From contig JADGJH010000132.1 in NCBI GenBank assembly GCA_027596945.1, positions 1 through 28,699 of the forward strand: 28,699 nucleotides of DNA. Reading direction: 5' to 3'. The position numbers were made by a program, and so were the translations under genes. Below, piece after piece: positions 11,619 through 21,137 of the stretch. Under the pieces are notes generated by a model. It saw only the letters and a program-made list of their open reading frames with translations, did no database searches and was not told the DNA's origin. How positions within the stretch are numbered: the first letter of the stretch is position 1; each line of letters opens with the position of its first letter. Source of the DNA: Physocladia obscura (lineage: Eukaryota; Chytridiomycota; Chytridiomycetes; Chytridiales; Chytriomycetaceae).

Positions 11619-12356
11619 ATGCCCAAATCAAAAGAAGCTGAAGCAGCGAATCAACTGCCCCCATATCCAGTTCCGCAAACTCTGTATATTCCCAGGCCGT
11701 GCTACATTGACCATGAAAAAAGAATCACACATCTGCTTACTCATCAGTCAGCTACCGACGCATATTTGGAGGTCGCGCACGATTTGCAACACGAGAAGTG
11801 GCACGAGTCTAGAGTCTTTACGATACAGCCAAACAGTATGATATCAACGATTGAAGCGGGATTTCTCTACGCTTTTGGCCGCAAATCTCTTCCAGCTGTA
11901 TCAAACTCAAAATCACAACAGGATGACACGCTTGTTGTTGGCGGGCAGGAGGAAAAAACACCGACATCGATTGGGACGCATGAATCTCTGTTCTTTGAAG
12001 ATGGCACGTTTTTGAATCCATTCAGATCTGAATATACTCGTTATTGCTGGAAGAAACCGCGCGGAATATTTGCGTCAGACGATGTTGTTTTGGAGATGTG
12101 GGAGGAAAATGACAGTAAAGCGTCCAAGCAAATTATCGCTGGATTCTCCTTTGAATTTAAATTCGGCGGAAAGCTTTCTGCGAAACCCAAGACTGCTAAC
12201 GGTGAAGAAGCGTGGCGTTCGGTGGAGGAACTTGCATTTATTGTGGGTACTGCATTTGTCGCTGTCATGAAACAAGAATCGAAGCTTTCTAAATTTGATA
12301 GTCTTTTGAAAATTGGTATGATCACTTCAGGTGGGGGAGGCGATTACACCTTTTGA
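11619..12356 (+). CDS. Putative Tubby C-terminal-like domain protein
   Basis: Single-exon ORF of 245 residues with no signal peptide or membrane segment, so probably cytoplasmic. The N-terminal third is Pro-rich (LPPYPVPQTLYIPRP). The C-terminal part, roughly residues 125-235, reads as alternating beta strands: YTRYCWKKPRGI, DDVVLEMWEE, IIAGFSFEFKFGGKLSA and LAFIVGTAFVAVMKQESK. That order, a W-K-x-P step, a K/G-rich turn and then a hydrophobic C-terminal helix, resembles fungal Tubby-C-like/LURP-one-fold proteins, which bind lipids or have unknown roles. The assignment is a fold-level guess; the coding status is better supported by length and codon use. It is preceded by AAATTAAATGCCC. Confidence 0.6.
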   Translation: MPKSKEAEAANQLPPYPVPQTLYIPRPCYIDHEKRITHLLTHQSATDAYLEVAHDLQHEKWHESRVFTIQPNSMISTIEAGFLYAFGRKSLPAVSNSKSQQDDTLVVGGQEEKTPTSIGTHESLFFEDGTFLNPFRSEYTRYCWKKPRGIFASDDVVLEMWEENDSKASKQIIAGFSFEFKFGGKLSAKPKTANGEEAWRSVEELAFIVGTAFVAVMKQESKLSKFDSLLKIGMITSGGGGDYTF

Positions 12357-12517
12357 TAATTTTATAGTAAAAAAAATTTATTTTATTTTATTTAAGAATC
12401 AAAGAAAAAGAAAAGGAAATAAAAGTAAAAACTAAAAGAGAAATTCTGATTCCATTTTTAAGGAGATAGATTGTGCAATAGCTTTCTGCAATCAAAACCT
12501 CTCTCCGAAAAATGATT

Positions 12518-13190
12518 TCATGGCCAACGTCTTCTCTGACCATCCTTCAGTTTCTCCAAAAACTCTTGTGCAGAAGTTCCTAAGCCTCCAATTGAGTCCG
12601 TCACAAAAGGCAAGAAGGCAAATTCCAGACTTTCGCAGCCTTGTCGATATTTAGCATTTTTCATGTCATTCACTTTTTTGAGACGCTTTGTTACTTGAAA
12701 ATCTCCAGTGAACTCCGTTAGATTGAGTGGGTGAATCATTCGAACATCTAATTACAGTTTTTTGCCTTCCCAGAAGTCATAAACTAAAAGGTCAGCTGGC
12801 CACAAGCCCCCAGATTCTGATGGTAAGGCCACTTCACCATCTTCACGACAAACAATTCCTACTTGTCGACATAGGCTTGCCAGAATGTCTCTAATATAAT
12901 TGTGTCTTCTCCATGTACTATCAATTCCTGTATAGCCAAGAGCATAATTGCCAAAAGAGTCTTGAATTCTTTGACAAACATGACATTTCTGTGTGCCAGT
13001 AAATATTATCATCATTAGTCTAAAACAAAGAATAATTCTGTACTCAATTGGTGACATGCAAAGCCCAAGTCCTGCGATGGGTAGTGCTAGAAGGAATGCA
13101 GATGCCTCTGGCTGTTGTAGTAAATCCAATAATGCCAGGTGTCTAGAGAGGAGACGACTGCCATTAGATGTAGTATCAAACCAAAAATAG
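12518..13190 (-). pseudogene. Relic of a reverse-transcriptase element C-terminal region
   Basis: Minus-strand reading frame entering near 13190 and running to a stop at 12518-12520, broken once by a TAA at 12754-12752. Visible motifs in order: ASAFLLALPIAGLGL, CHVCQ, GNYALGYTGID, RRHNYIRDIL, WPADLLVYDFWEGKKL, stop, LDVRMIHPLNL, FAFLPFVTDSIGGLGTSA. The order (ALP..GL, CPxC..D..G.HA..C, RHN.LRD, RPADIL...W..G..LA(L/F)DV.V..PL, F.PLV.ET.GG) is one I recognise from the C-terminal part of many eukaryotic RT-type retroelement proteins. The stop sits exactly between KKL and LDV, where the family has a small residue, so a single base change is enough. Neither the RT core nor an element end is visible. 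It lies close to the assembly gap. Confidence 0.6.
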
Positions 13191-13752
13191 ATTGGAGCCT
13201 CTTGTATTACGAAAATTTTGGGCTAGTCGTTTATAGAAGAGATCTGCCAAAAATTTTTGGGGTTTTGGTGTGGCAGACAATTCTGATAAAAGAGGCTTGG
13301 AATCTCCACAATTCAAGAGTGTTTATATAGTGGTGAGAGAGGCAACAAATGAGGGGNNNNNNNNNNATTTGTATTATTACTTTCAGTGTGTTAGATTTAG
13401 TCGTTTCATATTTGAAGTCATACAATTTCGATGAATTACGGACATATGCAGCGCAACATACTTTGTCTATAGTAAATGAGAGGTGTAGATTCAATACCTC
13501 TTGCATGGGAAAGAATAAAAAAATAGGGAAGAAAAAAGAAAGAATTTCAATCACAATATTATGAAGATTGTGAGTCAAAAACACTAATTTCAAGCAGGTT
13601 GGAAAAAAAATTATGAAAGATTCCTAAAATATTTAAATACCAGACTAAAATAGTTGTGATTCCGACAAACCGTTTGATTAGAATTAGATTGTAAAGCGAA
13701 TTGCAACCACCTCTTTCAATATAACAATACTCAGCCTACCTGGAATCTGACA
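13191..13752. other. Non-coding stretch around the assembly gap
   Basis: AT-rich sequence on both sides of the N run. The longest ORF crosses the N bases and cannot be trusted. I see no repeat or RNA gene. Confidence 0.5.
13357..13366. other. Assembly gap of 10 N
   Basis: Ten consecutive N bases. A round number suggests a scaffolding placeholder, so the true distance is unknown. Confidence 0.95.
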
Positions 13753-14133
13753 ATGCTTTTTAGTTGTAGAATTTATTCTCAATATCGTAACTGCCACAGT
13801 GACGGACTGTGCAATTGTTTGACATCCATTGCCGTTGTGAAAAAAACGTGCGCAAACACAACAATATTCGATACTCGGCTGACAGAAAATGTTCGTTTAG
13901 TCCAGATAGGCAGTTTCACTTCCTCGGGAATTCTGCGCTGTAAATACAATAGACTGGACAAGGCCAGATGTTACAACACGCTTGCCGTCACACGAAGCAG
14001 AGCATTCAAATTCTTACAGCAACTACTATACACACAATATACAAACAAATTATTTCAGTTTGATTTGATTCATCTCGGAGCTCGTTTGGTTGCTCCAAAA
14101 CTAGGTTGGCGTCAAAAAGAATACTGGAAGTAA
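13753..14133 (+). CDS. Hypothetical ORF, weakly supported
   Basis: Open frame of 126 codons with ATG, basic and Cys-containing, with no recognised motif, signal peptide or membrane segment. It is the longest frame between the N gap and the CYSTM-like gene, but composition and lack of splice context give little support. It may be chance or the edge of a gene broken by the gap. Confidence 0.22.
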   Translation: MLFSCRIYSQYRNCHSDGLCNCLTSIAVVKKTCANTTIFDTRLTENVRLVQIGSFTSSGILRCKYNRLDKARCYNTLAVTRSRAFKFLQQLLYTQYTNKLFQFDLIHLGARLVAPKLGWRQKEYWK

Positions 14134-14340
14134 ATTATTATGTGATTACCTCTGTGCATATGTTGGAAATATATGATTGTTCAATTTAAAGGAGTGTTTA
14201 TTTTGTTAAATCGGTGTTACAAGTGGCAGTAATATTGGTGTTGGTCGCCATACAGCTTTAGCCGAAAATATTTGATTTCTTTTTAACAACCCAAGGCACA
14301 TGATTCACTGTTGTGCGAACAGAGCCAATCAAAATTTGGA

Positions 14341-14650
14341 ATGGAAAACGGAAGCAGGAAAAGAGAGATAAAAAATGGCAAGCACACAGGGTCAATTCAT
14401 GTGTTCTTATTACTAATACAGCAAACAGTACCAGCAACCGCAAGGCCCACCCCCACAGCCGTACTTGCAAGCCCAGCAAGCCCAGGGGTACCCACCGCAG
14501 CCGCCGCCGCAAGTGGTGTACGTCCAGCAGCAAGCCCCACCGCCTCGCAAAGATCGTGGCTGCTTCCTGTCGTGCCTAGCCGGCCTGTGCTTTTGCTGCG
14601 CCCTCGAAGAAGTCTGCTGCTGCATCGACTGTTTGGAGTGCTGTTGCTAA
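14341..14650 (+). CDS. Small Pro/Gln-rich, Cys-rich CYSTM-like protein
   Basis: The solid part is the last exon, 14422-14650: a Q/P-rich stretch (YQQPQGPPPQPYLQAQQ, then YPPQPPPQVVYVQQQ) followed by RKDRGCFLSCLAGLCFCCAL and a Cys-rich end with a dozen Cys in about 30 residues. This is the layout of cysteine-rich transmembrane module (CYSTM) proteins, small tail-anchored membrane proteins tied to stress tolerance. The 5' end is uncertain. A typical TACTAAT branch site and TACAG acceptor precede the exon. Starting at 14341 with donor 14391 gives a 31-nt intron in phase (103 residues). Starting at the well-placed AAAAATGGC (ATG 14375) would need a 21-nt intron. An AATAAA lies 18 nt past the stop. 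Confidence 0.65.
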
Positions 14651-14667
14651 TCCTTTAGTTGCTCGTT

Positions 14668-14673
14668 AATAAA
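14668..14673 (+). terminator. Candidate polyadenylation signal AATAAA
   Basis: AATAAA 18 nt downstream of the CYSTM-like stop codon, followed by a T-rich stretch. Confidence 0.4.
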
Positions 14674-15236
14674 CTTTTATATTCTCAATGAAGTCATGCA
14701 AATTGTTATTTCTTTCTATGTCTGTTGCATAATCTCCCAGATTTCTTCTGTTTGGTGCTTTTTAAGTAAAAGAGAATGTTGGCTTGATATCCCCATTCAT
14801 TATGAAAAAAAGAAGGCAACTGACCACAACTCGGCGGCCTGAATTTTCAATAGACTTTCGTTCTTTGGTTCTATAAGCATTAAAAACTTCGCGCTTTACT
14901 CTCTTGAACTCTTACCTCCAAACGAGCTTGTAAAAACAGCAAAACTGTTTACACGTTATAAATAGCGCTCCATTTTTCCTAATAAAACAAAAACATAAAA
15001 TCAAATCGATTGTGAACAACCCTTTAATCTATTTTTCGTGTCCACTGACCGTTGTGCTGGTCAACGTTGGGTTTGACAACGTGAAAGAAGCTTCTTGTAT
15101 ACATTTATTCAGACAGATTCCATGTGACACAAAACACAAAAACAAAAAATAAAATGACGAAAGACCAATGATGTTTCGTGATTATTTTCTTTTTCTCTGT
15201 GTGTGAGTCGCGTTTTCATAATCGCCAAAAATAAAA
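14674..15236. other. Intergenic between convergent genes
   Basis: About 560 bp between the 3' ends of two convergent genes. AT-rich; no ORF, RNA gene or repeat that I can support. Confidence 0.6.
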
Positions 15237-15803
15237 TCACTTTTTCTTAGCTCCAGGAACCGTTGCAGTTTCGCCAGCGATCCCCGCACGAACAAAAGTC
15301 AATACTGCACAAAACAGGCACATTCCACCAGTTTGAGTCGCAACTTGAGCCAACGACAACGCGGTAATAAGCGCATACACGCCAGCGCGTATGTACAAAT
15401 TGGTGTAAAATATTCCCATGCGTGAAACTAGCGCGGTAATTGGTTGCTCTATGGCAACAATAAGCAAGTTGAGAACACTGTTTTGCTCGTCAGAACTTGT
15501 CACCAAAAAAAAAGTAATTTCATAATGAATGTTGTTGGGGGAGTGGAGATTTGGCGGTTTGTTGGAATTTCTTACATTGTTGCGGCAGCCAAAGGAAGCG
15601 CCGTTGTTTCGTGGCCAGGAAGTTTGCTGTAGAAAACGGCAGAGACGACGGCGCTTGGAATAATGACTTGGTTTATGAATTTTTTAGCATTTGAAAAAAG
15701 AACAGCATTGTTTCAGGTCAGAGCAGATATACTCACGCCATGCTGCCACGTACGCTTGTTGATTCGCCCATCCCGCCCATACATATTTAGTGTTTGGGGA
15801 CAT
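15237..15803 (-). CDS. Small multi-pass membrane protein of unknown function
   Basis: Three exons on the minus strand, 15803-15737, 15666-15576 and 15495-15237, with donors GTGAGT and GTAAG and phases 1 and 2, giving 138 residues. MSPNTKYVWAGWANQQAY is followed by about three or four hydrophobic segments (LIIPSAVVSAVFY, LLIVAIEQPITALV, GVYALITALSLAQVA, MCLFCAVLTFV), a FYTNLYIRAG motif, and the basic tail GAKKK. The layout resembles small fungal membrane proteins of unknown function, but I do not recognise the family securely. It is divergent from the beta-barrel gene with only 69 bp between start codons, so the promoter is probably shared. Confidence 0.72.
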
Positions 15804-15872
15804 GTTGTAATACGGTGGCTGTTTGTTGACTTTCTTTTTTTGACGTTTTCTAAATTGAAAAAGTCAAATTGA
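15804..15872. promoter_or_regulatory. Putative bidirectional promoter region
   Basis: The 69 bp between two divergent start codons must contain or overlap both 5' ends. It holds a run of T and a TGACG motif, but no classical TATA box that I can assign. Promoter function is inferred from position alone. Confidence 0.4.
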
Positions 15873-16759
15873 ATGAAAAAAATCTCCATTTCTTTTGTTC
15901 ACTTTGGAATGGGCTCTCGTTTCGGCGTCAAAGCATTCCTGCAACTTTTATGGATAACTGTTGCTAATCCCGCGGCTGCATTTTCCGGCTCAATGACGTA
16001 TTATAATCCGGATGGCGGTTATGGTTCTTGCGGCAACGCTTTGCAGGATTCCGATTACATTGTCTCAATGGTGATGACTGTTTTTTTTTGTATTCTCAAG
16101 TGTTAACATTTGACATCTTCAAGAATCCGTCGCAATACGATGTTGATATTTGCGGCAGTCTCATCTGCATTACCTACAACGGAATAACTGTACAAGGTTT
16201 GGTATTTGTGCCAATTTTTTTTTTGCTTGACATCTTAGATTGGACAAATCAGGAACATTGCAGGATCGATGTGCCGGATGTTCGTATGGCGATATTGACG
16301 TTTCGCCTCCAATATTCACATCGTTTGAACCAATATCCGTCGGCCGGTGAGATAGTTCGATTTTTTTGACAAAGCTCACAAATTCATTTCAGATTCAATA
16401 TTGAATGGACGTTTTGCGATTCTTCTGCAGTTGTTCAAACAACCACAGCAACAACAACGAGCACTGTTGCTGCTGTTGCCGCCGAAACAACTACATCTGC
16501 AACTACTACTGTATTCACTCAAACTTCCGACGTGAATTCATCCAACTCAAACACTTCTTCGCAAACCTCATCATCTTCATCTAATGGCAATAATAGCGTT
16601 GCAAGTGCTTCCACGACTTCCAGCAGTGGCAACGCGGCAGCTTCTACTACAACTGCGAATCAGTACCAAATACCGCTATGGGCGCCGGTGCAGTGGCCGG
16701 CAGTTGTCAATGCAAAGCGAACATTGAGCAAGCGAAATGGATGCATTCAAGCTAATTGA
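15873..16759 (+). CDS. Secreted double-psi beta-barrel (RlpA/barwin-like) protein with Ser/Thr tail
   Basis: Exons 15873-16070, 16124-16196, 16253-16346 and 16393-16759, with phases 0, 1 and 2 agreeing, give 243 residues. The N-terminus is a signal peptide (FLQLLWITVANPAAAFSGS); an internal ATG at 15909 is an equally good start. The mature domain reads FSGSMTYYNPDGGYGSCG, then DICGSLICITYNG, then GTLQDRCAGCSYGDIDVSP, then EPISVGRFNIEWTFC. This is the double-psi beta-barrel order seen in fungal RlpA-like, barwin and expansin-related proteins, including the CxGCxxxDIDxSP signature with its aspartates. These proteins bind or loosen wall polysaccharides; many lack catalytic activity. A Thr/Ser/Ala-rich tail of about 100 residues ends with a dibasic KR pair. 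The third exon uses the acceptor AAATCAG at 16252; the upstream TTAG breaks the frame. Confidence 0.82.
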
Positions 16760-17016
16760 AAAGAGTATTAGATATGCTATAGTTCAAGTACTTTTGGGGG
16801 CGTGATGGATTTAGTTTTCAAAGTTTCCCAATCGGTCCCTTTTTTTTCTTCTATAATATCCTCTTATTTATTTTATTATTATTATTGTTATTCTCCGTCT
16901 TCTCTATAATATTATCTGAAAAAATTCTGTCAGTTTGGAAGACAAGTTTCTTCACGAAAAACAAGGTGATAGGAAGAAAAAACAAACGTACGGGGTATCT
17001 ACTAAACTCTAAAACA

Positions 17017-20000
17017 ATGGCAACGACAACTGAAACAAGAACAACGACTGCGACCGTAGCTGTAACAGTTTCAAAATTGCCTCTAGTTTACACTGCTGCG
17101 AATACGATTCCATCTTCCACTGTAAAACCTGTCAAAATGTCCCAAAATAACTATACATATTTCGCATCTCCTGCAACTGCAAACACATCCGACAGTCAAA
17201 TTGAGCGATTGTGGAGGTCTGTATTTACTGTTACAAATTATATTTACTGTTACAAATTATGTTCCAACAACAGATTCTAATCAAACAAAATAAAACAGTC
17301 AGGCACATTCGATCCAAACAAAGTTGGCTGCTATATCCCGACAATATCCGCAACAAATACCTCTAGTTTCGCAATCATCGGCATTTTCAGCTGCGTCTCC
17401 TCAACCGTTTTCGACATCTCCACTGCGAATACAGTTGCAACAGACACTTTCTGACATTCTAATTTGTTGCATTGACGCCGCTCTTGTTAAGCACCAAATA
17501 AAGCATTTGCGTGAAGCGGTTGGTTCTCGAAATATTTGTGATTTGACTTGGAATTTTGGTTTCCGGCAAAATGTTGATATTTTACGTTCCGCTGTGGCTT
17601 CAACCCAGGTAAACAGTTAGCTATATTTTTTTCGTGTCGTTCGAATTCCAACTCTTTGCAATTCAACACTGATCGAAAATTTTAATAGAAATCAAATGAG
17701 CTACAATCGTTAACAACCCAATTAATATCCATCATCGACATTGCCTCGATTTTCTATCGAACACTGATTCATAGCATCTTTGTACAAGTTGGCTCGCGTG
17801 CATCGTTCGATTTAGGTGAAACAAGTGTGAATTTGTATATGGGGGATCGTGATTGGCTCGCAGCAGCCAGCATACGAATGGGTAACTCTGTGCAAGATTG
17901 CGAAGAGATTGCGAAACTTTTACAGAGGATTTTGTTTTCGAGTGTTGTGTTTTTGGGCGATTTGGGTAATTTTTATCTTTTTTTTTGTTTGTCGTCTTTT
18001 AAATCTCTGTTTTTAGAGCGGTATCGAGCGATATATTCTTTGGATCCGCAAGTAAAAGGAAAATGGAAAAATTCAATCTCCATGTATGAATACGCAATGT
18101 CGATTGACTTTAATCAAGGTTGGGGTGTCTGCTTGAGATTTCGTGGGGCGGATCACCAATAATTTTTAATATCTATGGGGAAATAGGAAAACCAATGTCT
18201 CAGCTTGCAATAATCTCACAAACGCGAAAAAACTATTTCAGTGCTCTTTATTACTATTGTATCAGGTGAATTAAAACATTTGATTTTACTTTTAAAAATT
18301 CCTTGTATCTAAAGTTGTTGAAGCATTTCAAGTATGCATGCACCACAAATCGCCAAAGACAATTTGGAAACGTTTCATGAGCGAGTGACTTGTCGACTGC
18401 CCCAACAACACGAAACGGAAAATTTTGAATCGTGAGACTATTTGCCCCCCAAAAATGTAAATAGCTATCATATGGTTTTAACGAGTATGGATTTTTACCA
18501 ACATTTAGAGCATCATTAGACAGTCTTTCAGTATTAGTAATACATTTCCATCAACGATATCTATTCCATCGATCCGATTCGAAACTTGTATCATGGAATT
18601 CTGAGACTTATACGGCTGCCATTTCGCTGCAGTCTGCTATTTATACTCTATTTGAGAAGTTCATTTCCATTGGTGTCGAAAAAGATCGCGAAATTGATGT
18701 TGAAAAATTAGGCACTGTTGACACAGACACTGTTGCTGATTTGGTTTTAAAGACAATCATCATTTTGATTTCAGCATATGCAGATTTAGGAACGATGTTT
18801 GTTGAAACAGGTACAAATAATACACCTTTTTTTTTTTTTTGTTTCCCCCCGTTTTGATCTCTGACTAAAACGCAATAACAACAAGACAAGTCTCCGCAGA
18901 TTCGGCAAAGAATTCGTGATATCCAAGTTCTTGTCATTTCCCTAATTTTTCGTATTGCGGCTTCTTGTTTTACGCATCTGGAATTGTCTCAACCAGACAA
19001 CACAACGGCAAGTGATTCCACGACAGCTTTATTCGCACCGATGGGCATCTTGTGTGCTTGGATCAATACAACTTTCCCAATAATTTCAACAGACTCTAGA
19101 ATTTCGCTCGAACCTGCTCCCACCGCCGCATTACCTCTCAATACAACGCAGATGAACGTGTTCACGGTGTTTTCAAAATACACCAGCACGAACTCAAATG
19201 ACATGAAATCGCAAAGCGCAAGTCTTTCAATATTCAGTAGAGCGCTTGCACCGCTTGCTACTGCTCTTCTCGTGTACGCTGATGTCGAAGGATCGCGAAC
19301 GGCGTTGCTTGAAGATCAGGGAGGATTGCTGGCATTTTCGCCAATGAAGCCGTTTTATTCGGGGCTTGATGCGCGGTCGTTGAAGCAGTGGGCTGTTGGT
19401 GCTCGCGGAGGCGATTTTCGTGCTGGTAGTGGAGATGATGGCAATATTTCGAATGTTGTTGCTCGGGCTAGTCGTGTGCTTGCTTTGGCGAAGCGGATGG
19501 GGGAGCAGAAAGATATTGAAATTTTTTGGTTTGAGGAAAAGGAAGTCAAGTTTGTTGTTCGAGATGAGGAGAGTAAGGTTTGGAATTACAATTACGTTTG
19601 ATTTATTATTGTATGATTAACAATATTTTTTATTAAAGCGGCAGGCTCGTTTACAAAGTTCAAGAGTGTTAGCATTTCAACTCCTGAAAACGCAAGTTGA
19701 AGACCTGGAATTAATGCACATCCCGCAACTTACACCTATAACATACATCCCCGATGCTGCCGTATACACACGCTATTTATCTCTAGTGAAAACAATCTTG
19801 ATTGCAACTGCTAAAAATTCCTCACAGCAGCAGCAATCATCGTCATCACCACACATACTTGTCCCAATAGACACAATCCACGACTTAGATGTTCTCAAAC
19901 GCGAATCTCCCCGCGCACGTGAAGCCACGCGGTTTTTGGAGCAACGATTCCGGTTCACAAGTGACAGACTATCGGCGCAACAAACCCGCGAAACTCTCGC

Positions 20001-20310
20001 CACACCATATGAAACTGCCGATCTTTTTGACTACACGACAATCATTCCGCGGCGTGGCGTGCGCGGGTTTGTTGCTTGCGCCGCGTATGCTCGGGCTCGT
20101 GGCGTTGAAGCTGCACGCGCGCGGATTGCCGGTTTCGAGAAAGGAGGAGGAGAAAGCCGGGAGGAAGATATACATGCGTTGGAACATGGACGCGTGTGGG
20201 TTCTCAGCGAGGATCCTGAGGTTCTTGTCGAGTGTCGCAGGTGTGGCGTTGCTGTTCGGAGTGTGGGGGAGGTTGAGAAGGAGTGTTTCAACGGGTGGAG
20301 ATTGCGGTAA
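17017..20310 (+). CDS. SMG6/EST1-like protein with C-terminal PIN domain
   Basis: In animals SMG6 cuts mRNAs in nonsense-mediated decay, and EST1 relatives act in telomere maintenance. Nine exons: 17017-17216, 17299-17608, 17689-17965, 18017-18118, 18187-18265, 18333-18431, 18509-18810, 18886-19577, 19639-20310. All phases agree, giving 910 residues. The N-terminal half has the EST1 / 14-3-3-like helical core: IERLWSQAHSIQTKL, FLGDLERYRAIY, SISMYEYAMSIDFNQG, then PMSQLAIIS, FSALYYYCIS and PQIAKDNLETFHER, close to the SMG5/6/7 signature. The last exon is a PIN domain: YIPDAAVYTRYL (D726), ILVPIDTIHDLDVLKR, AREATRFLEQRF and VWVLSEDPEVL (D879). The acidic positions typical of PIN nucleases are largely present, so activity is plausible but untested. 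A poly-Gln/Ser patch sits in the PIN loop. The donor at 19578 (GTTTGG) is weak, and an upstream exon is possible. Confidence 0.8.
17222..17259 (+). repeat. Tandem 19-nt direct repeat in intron 1
   Basis: The unit TATTTACTGTTACAAATTA occurs twice back to back inside the first intron of the SMG6-like gene. It looks like a recent local duplication. Confidence 0.9.
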
Positions 20311-20532
20311 AGACGAAAAAAAAAGAGAGAATTCATAGATGAAGCAATGAAAGCCCTATGGATGAAGGTGAATGACATTTTAAGCGAAAGCTCGAAGCTA
20401 AAGGTGTAGACGGACACTTGGATGGGCAAAAAATGCGAAACTGTCCAGACAAGAACAGCTCTGTAACTGTTGATTGTATGGCAAATTTCAATAGGAAGAA
20501 TTTTGATTTATTGTAAGGAATAGTTGATGAAT

Positions 20533-20847
20533 TTAGTCATTTTTCTTTGATATTTGTGCTATAGTTGCTCTGAGTTTTGTCCCAGTCATCAAGACCTTTG
20601 TATCGCAAAAACATAACACAGCCACAATGCTGGCCATTTTGTCTTTTGATGACAATGTGCAAGAGCTGGAAGTAAAACTGTAGGAAGTCACATTCCCCAA
20701 GTTGAAGGCAAAAATAACAATCACAAATGGAATTGTTACCATATAGGACGAAGGAATAATGATTGAAAATTTTTCAGATTTTATCACAATCAGCAAAAAC
20801 AGCAGGACATATTCCTTTGGCAGTAAGGCTTTTTGTATGTAGTTCAT
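20533..20847 (-). CDS. Hypothetical ORF with two hydrophobic segments
   Basis: A 104-codon frame with ATG. The hydrophobic stretches EYVLLFLLIVI and VTIPFVIVIFAFNLG could be membrane helices, and the C-terminal half is Ser/Thr/Lys-rich. No family recognised, no splice or neighbour support; it may be a fragment or chance. Confidence 0.22.
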   Translation of the reverse strand: MNYIQKALLPKEYVLLFLLIVIKSEKFSIIIPSSYMVTIPFVIVIFAFNLGNVTSYSFTSSSCTLSSKDKMASIVAVLCFCDTKVLMTGTKLRATIAQISKKND

Positions 20848-21107
20848 AATTCATTTTTATTTTGAAACCTGACTAATTTAAATGCAGCTATTCAGCAACC
20901 AGTTCCAGTAGAAATTACCTGTCTGTTCAATTGTCAATTGAGATCAGAGAGTGTTGCAATCTCTATTTATGATTGTGTACGGTAAGGATTTTTAGCAAGA
21001 ATTCTCTTTTCTTTATTTTAGATTTTCATTGTTCAAAATCCTCAATCACAAAAATTCCAAAAACAGTTTTTAAATAAATCTTGCATTTTCCTCCCCATAC
21101 AAACTTC

Positions 21108-21137
21108 ATTGTATTAATACAAATGTATTAATACAAT
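21108..21137. repeat. Near-perfect 30-nt palindrome with doubled GTATTAATAC
   Basis: The 10-nt palindrome GTATTAATAC occurs at 21111-21120 and 21125-21134, with matching ATT/AAT flanks. The full 30 nt is its own reverse complement apart from the two central bases. It could be a dimer binding site or a decayed element tip; nothing nearby decides. Confidence 0.8.

Noticed and set aside
13231..13593. Minus-strand ORF across the N run
   Set aside because: It reads through ten N bases, so frame continuity is undefined.
19889..20338. + strand ORF of 149 codons overlapping the PIN exon
   Set aside because: Other-frame shadow of the SMG6-like exon, which has clear PIN motifs.
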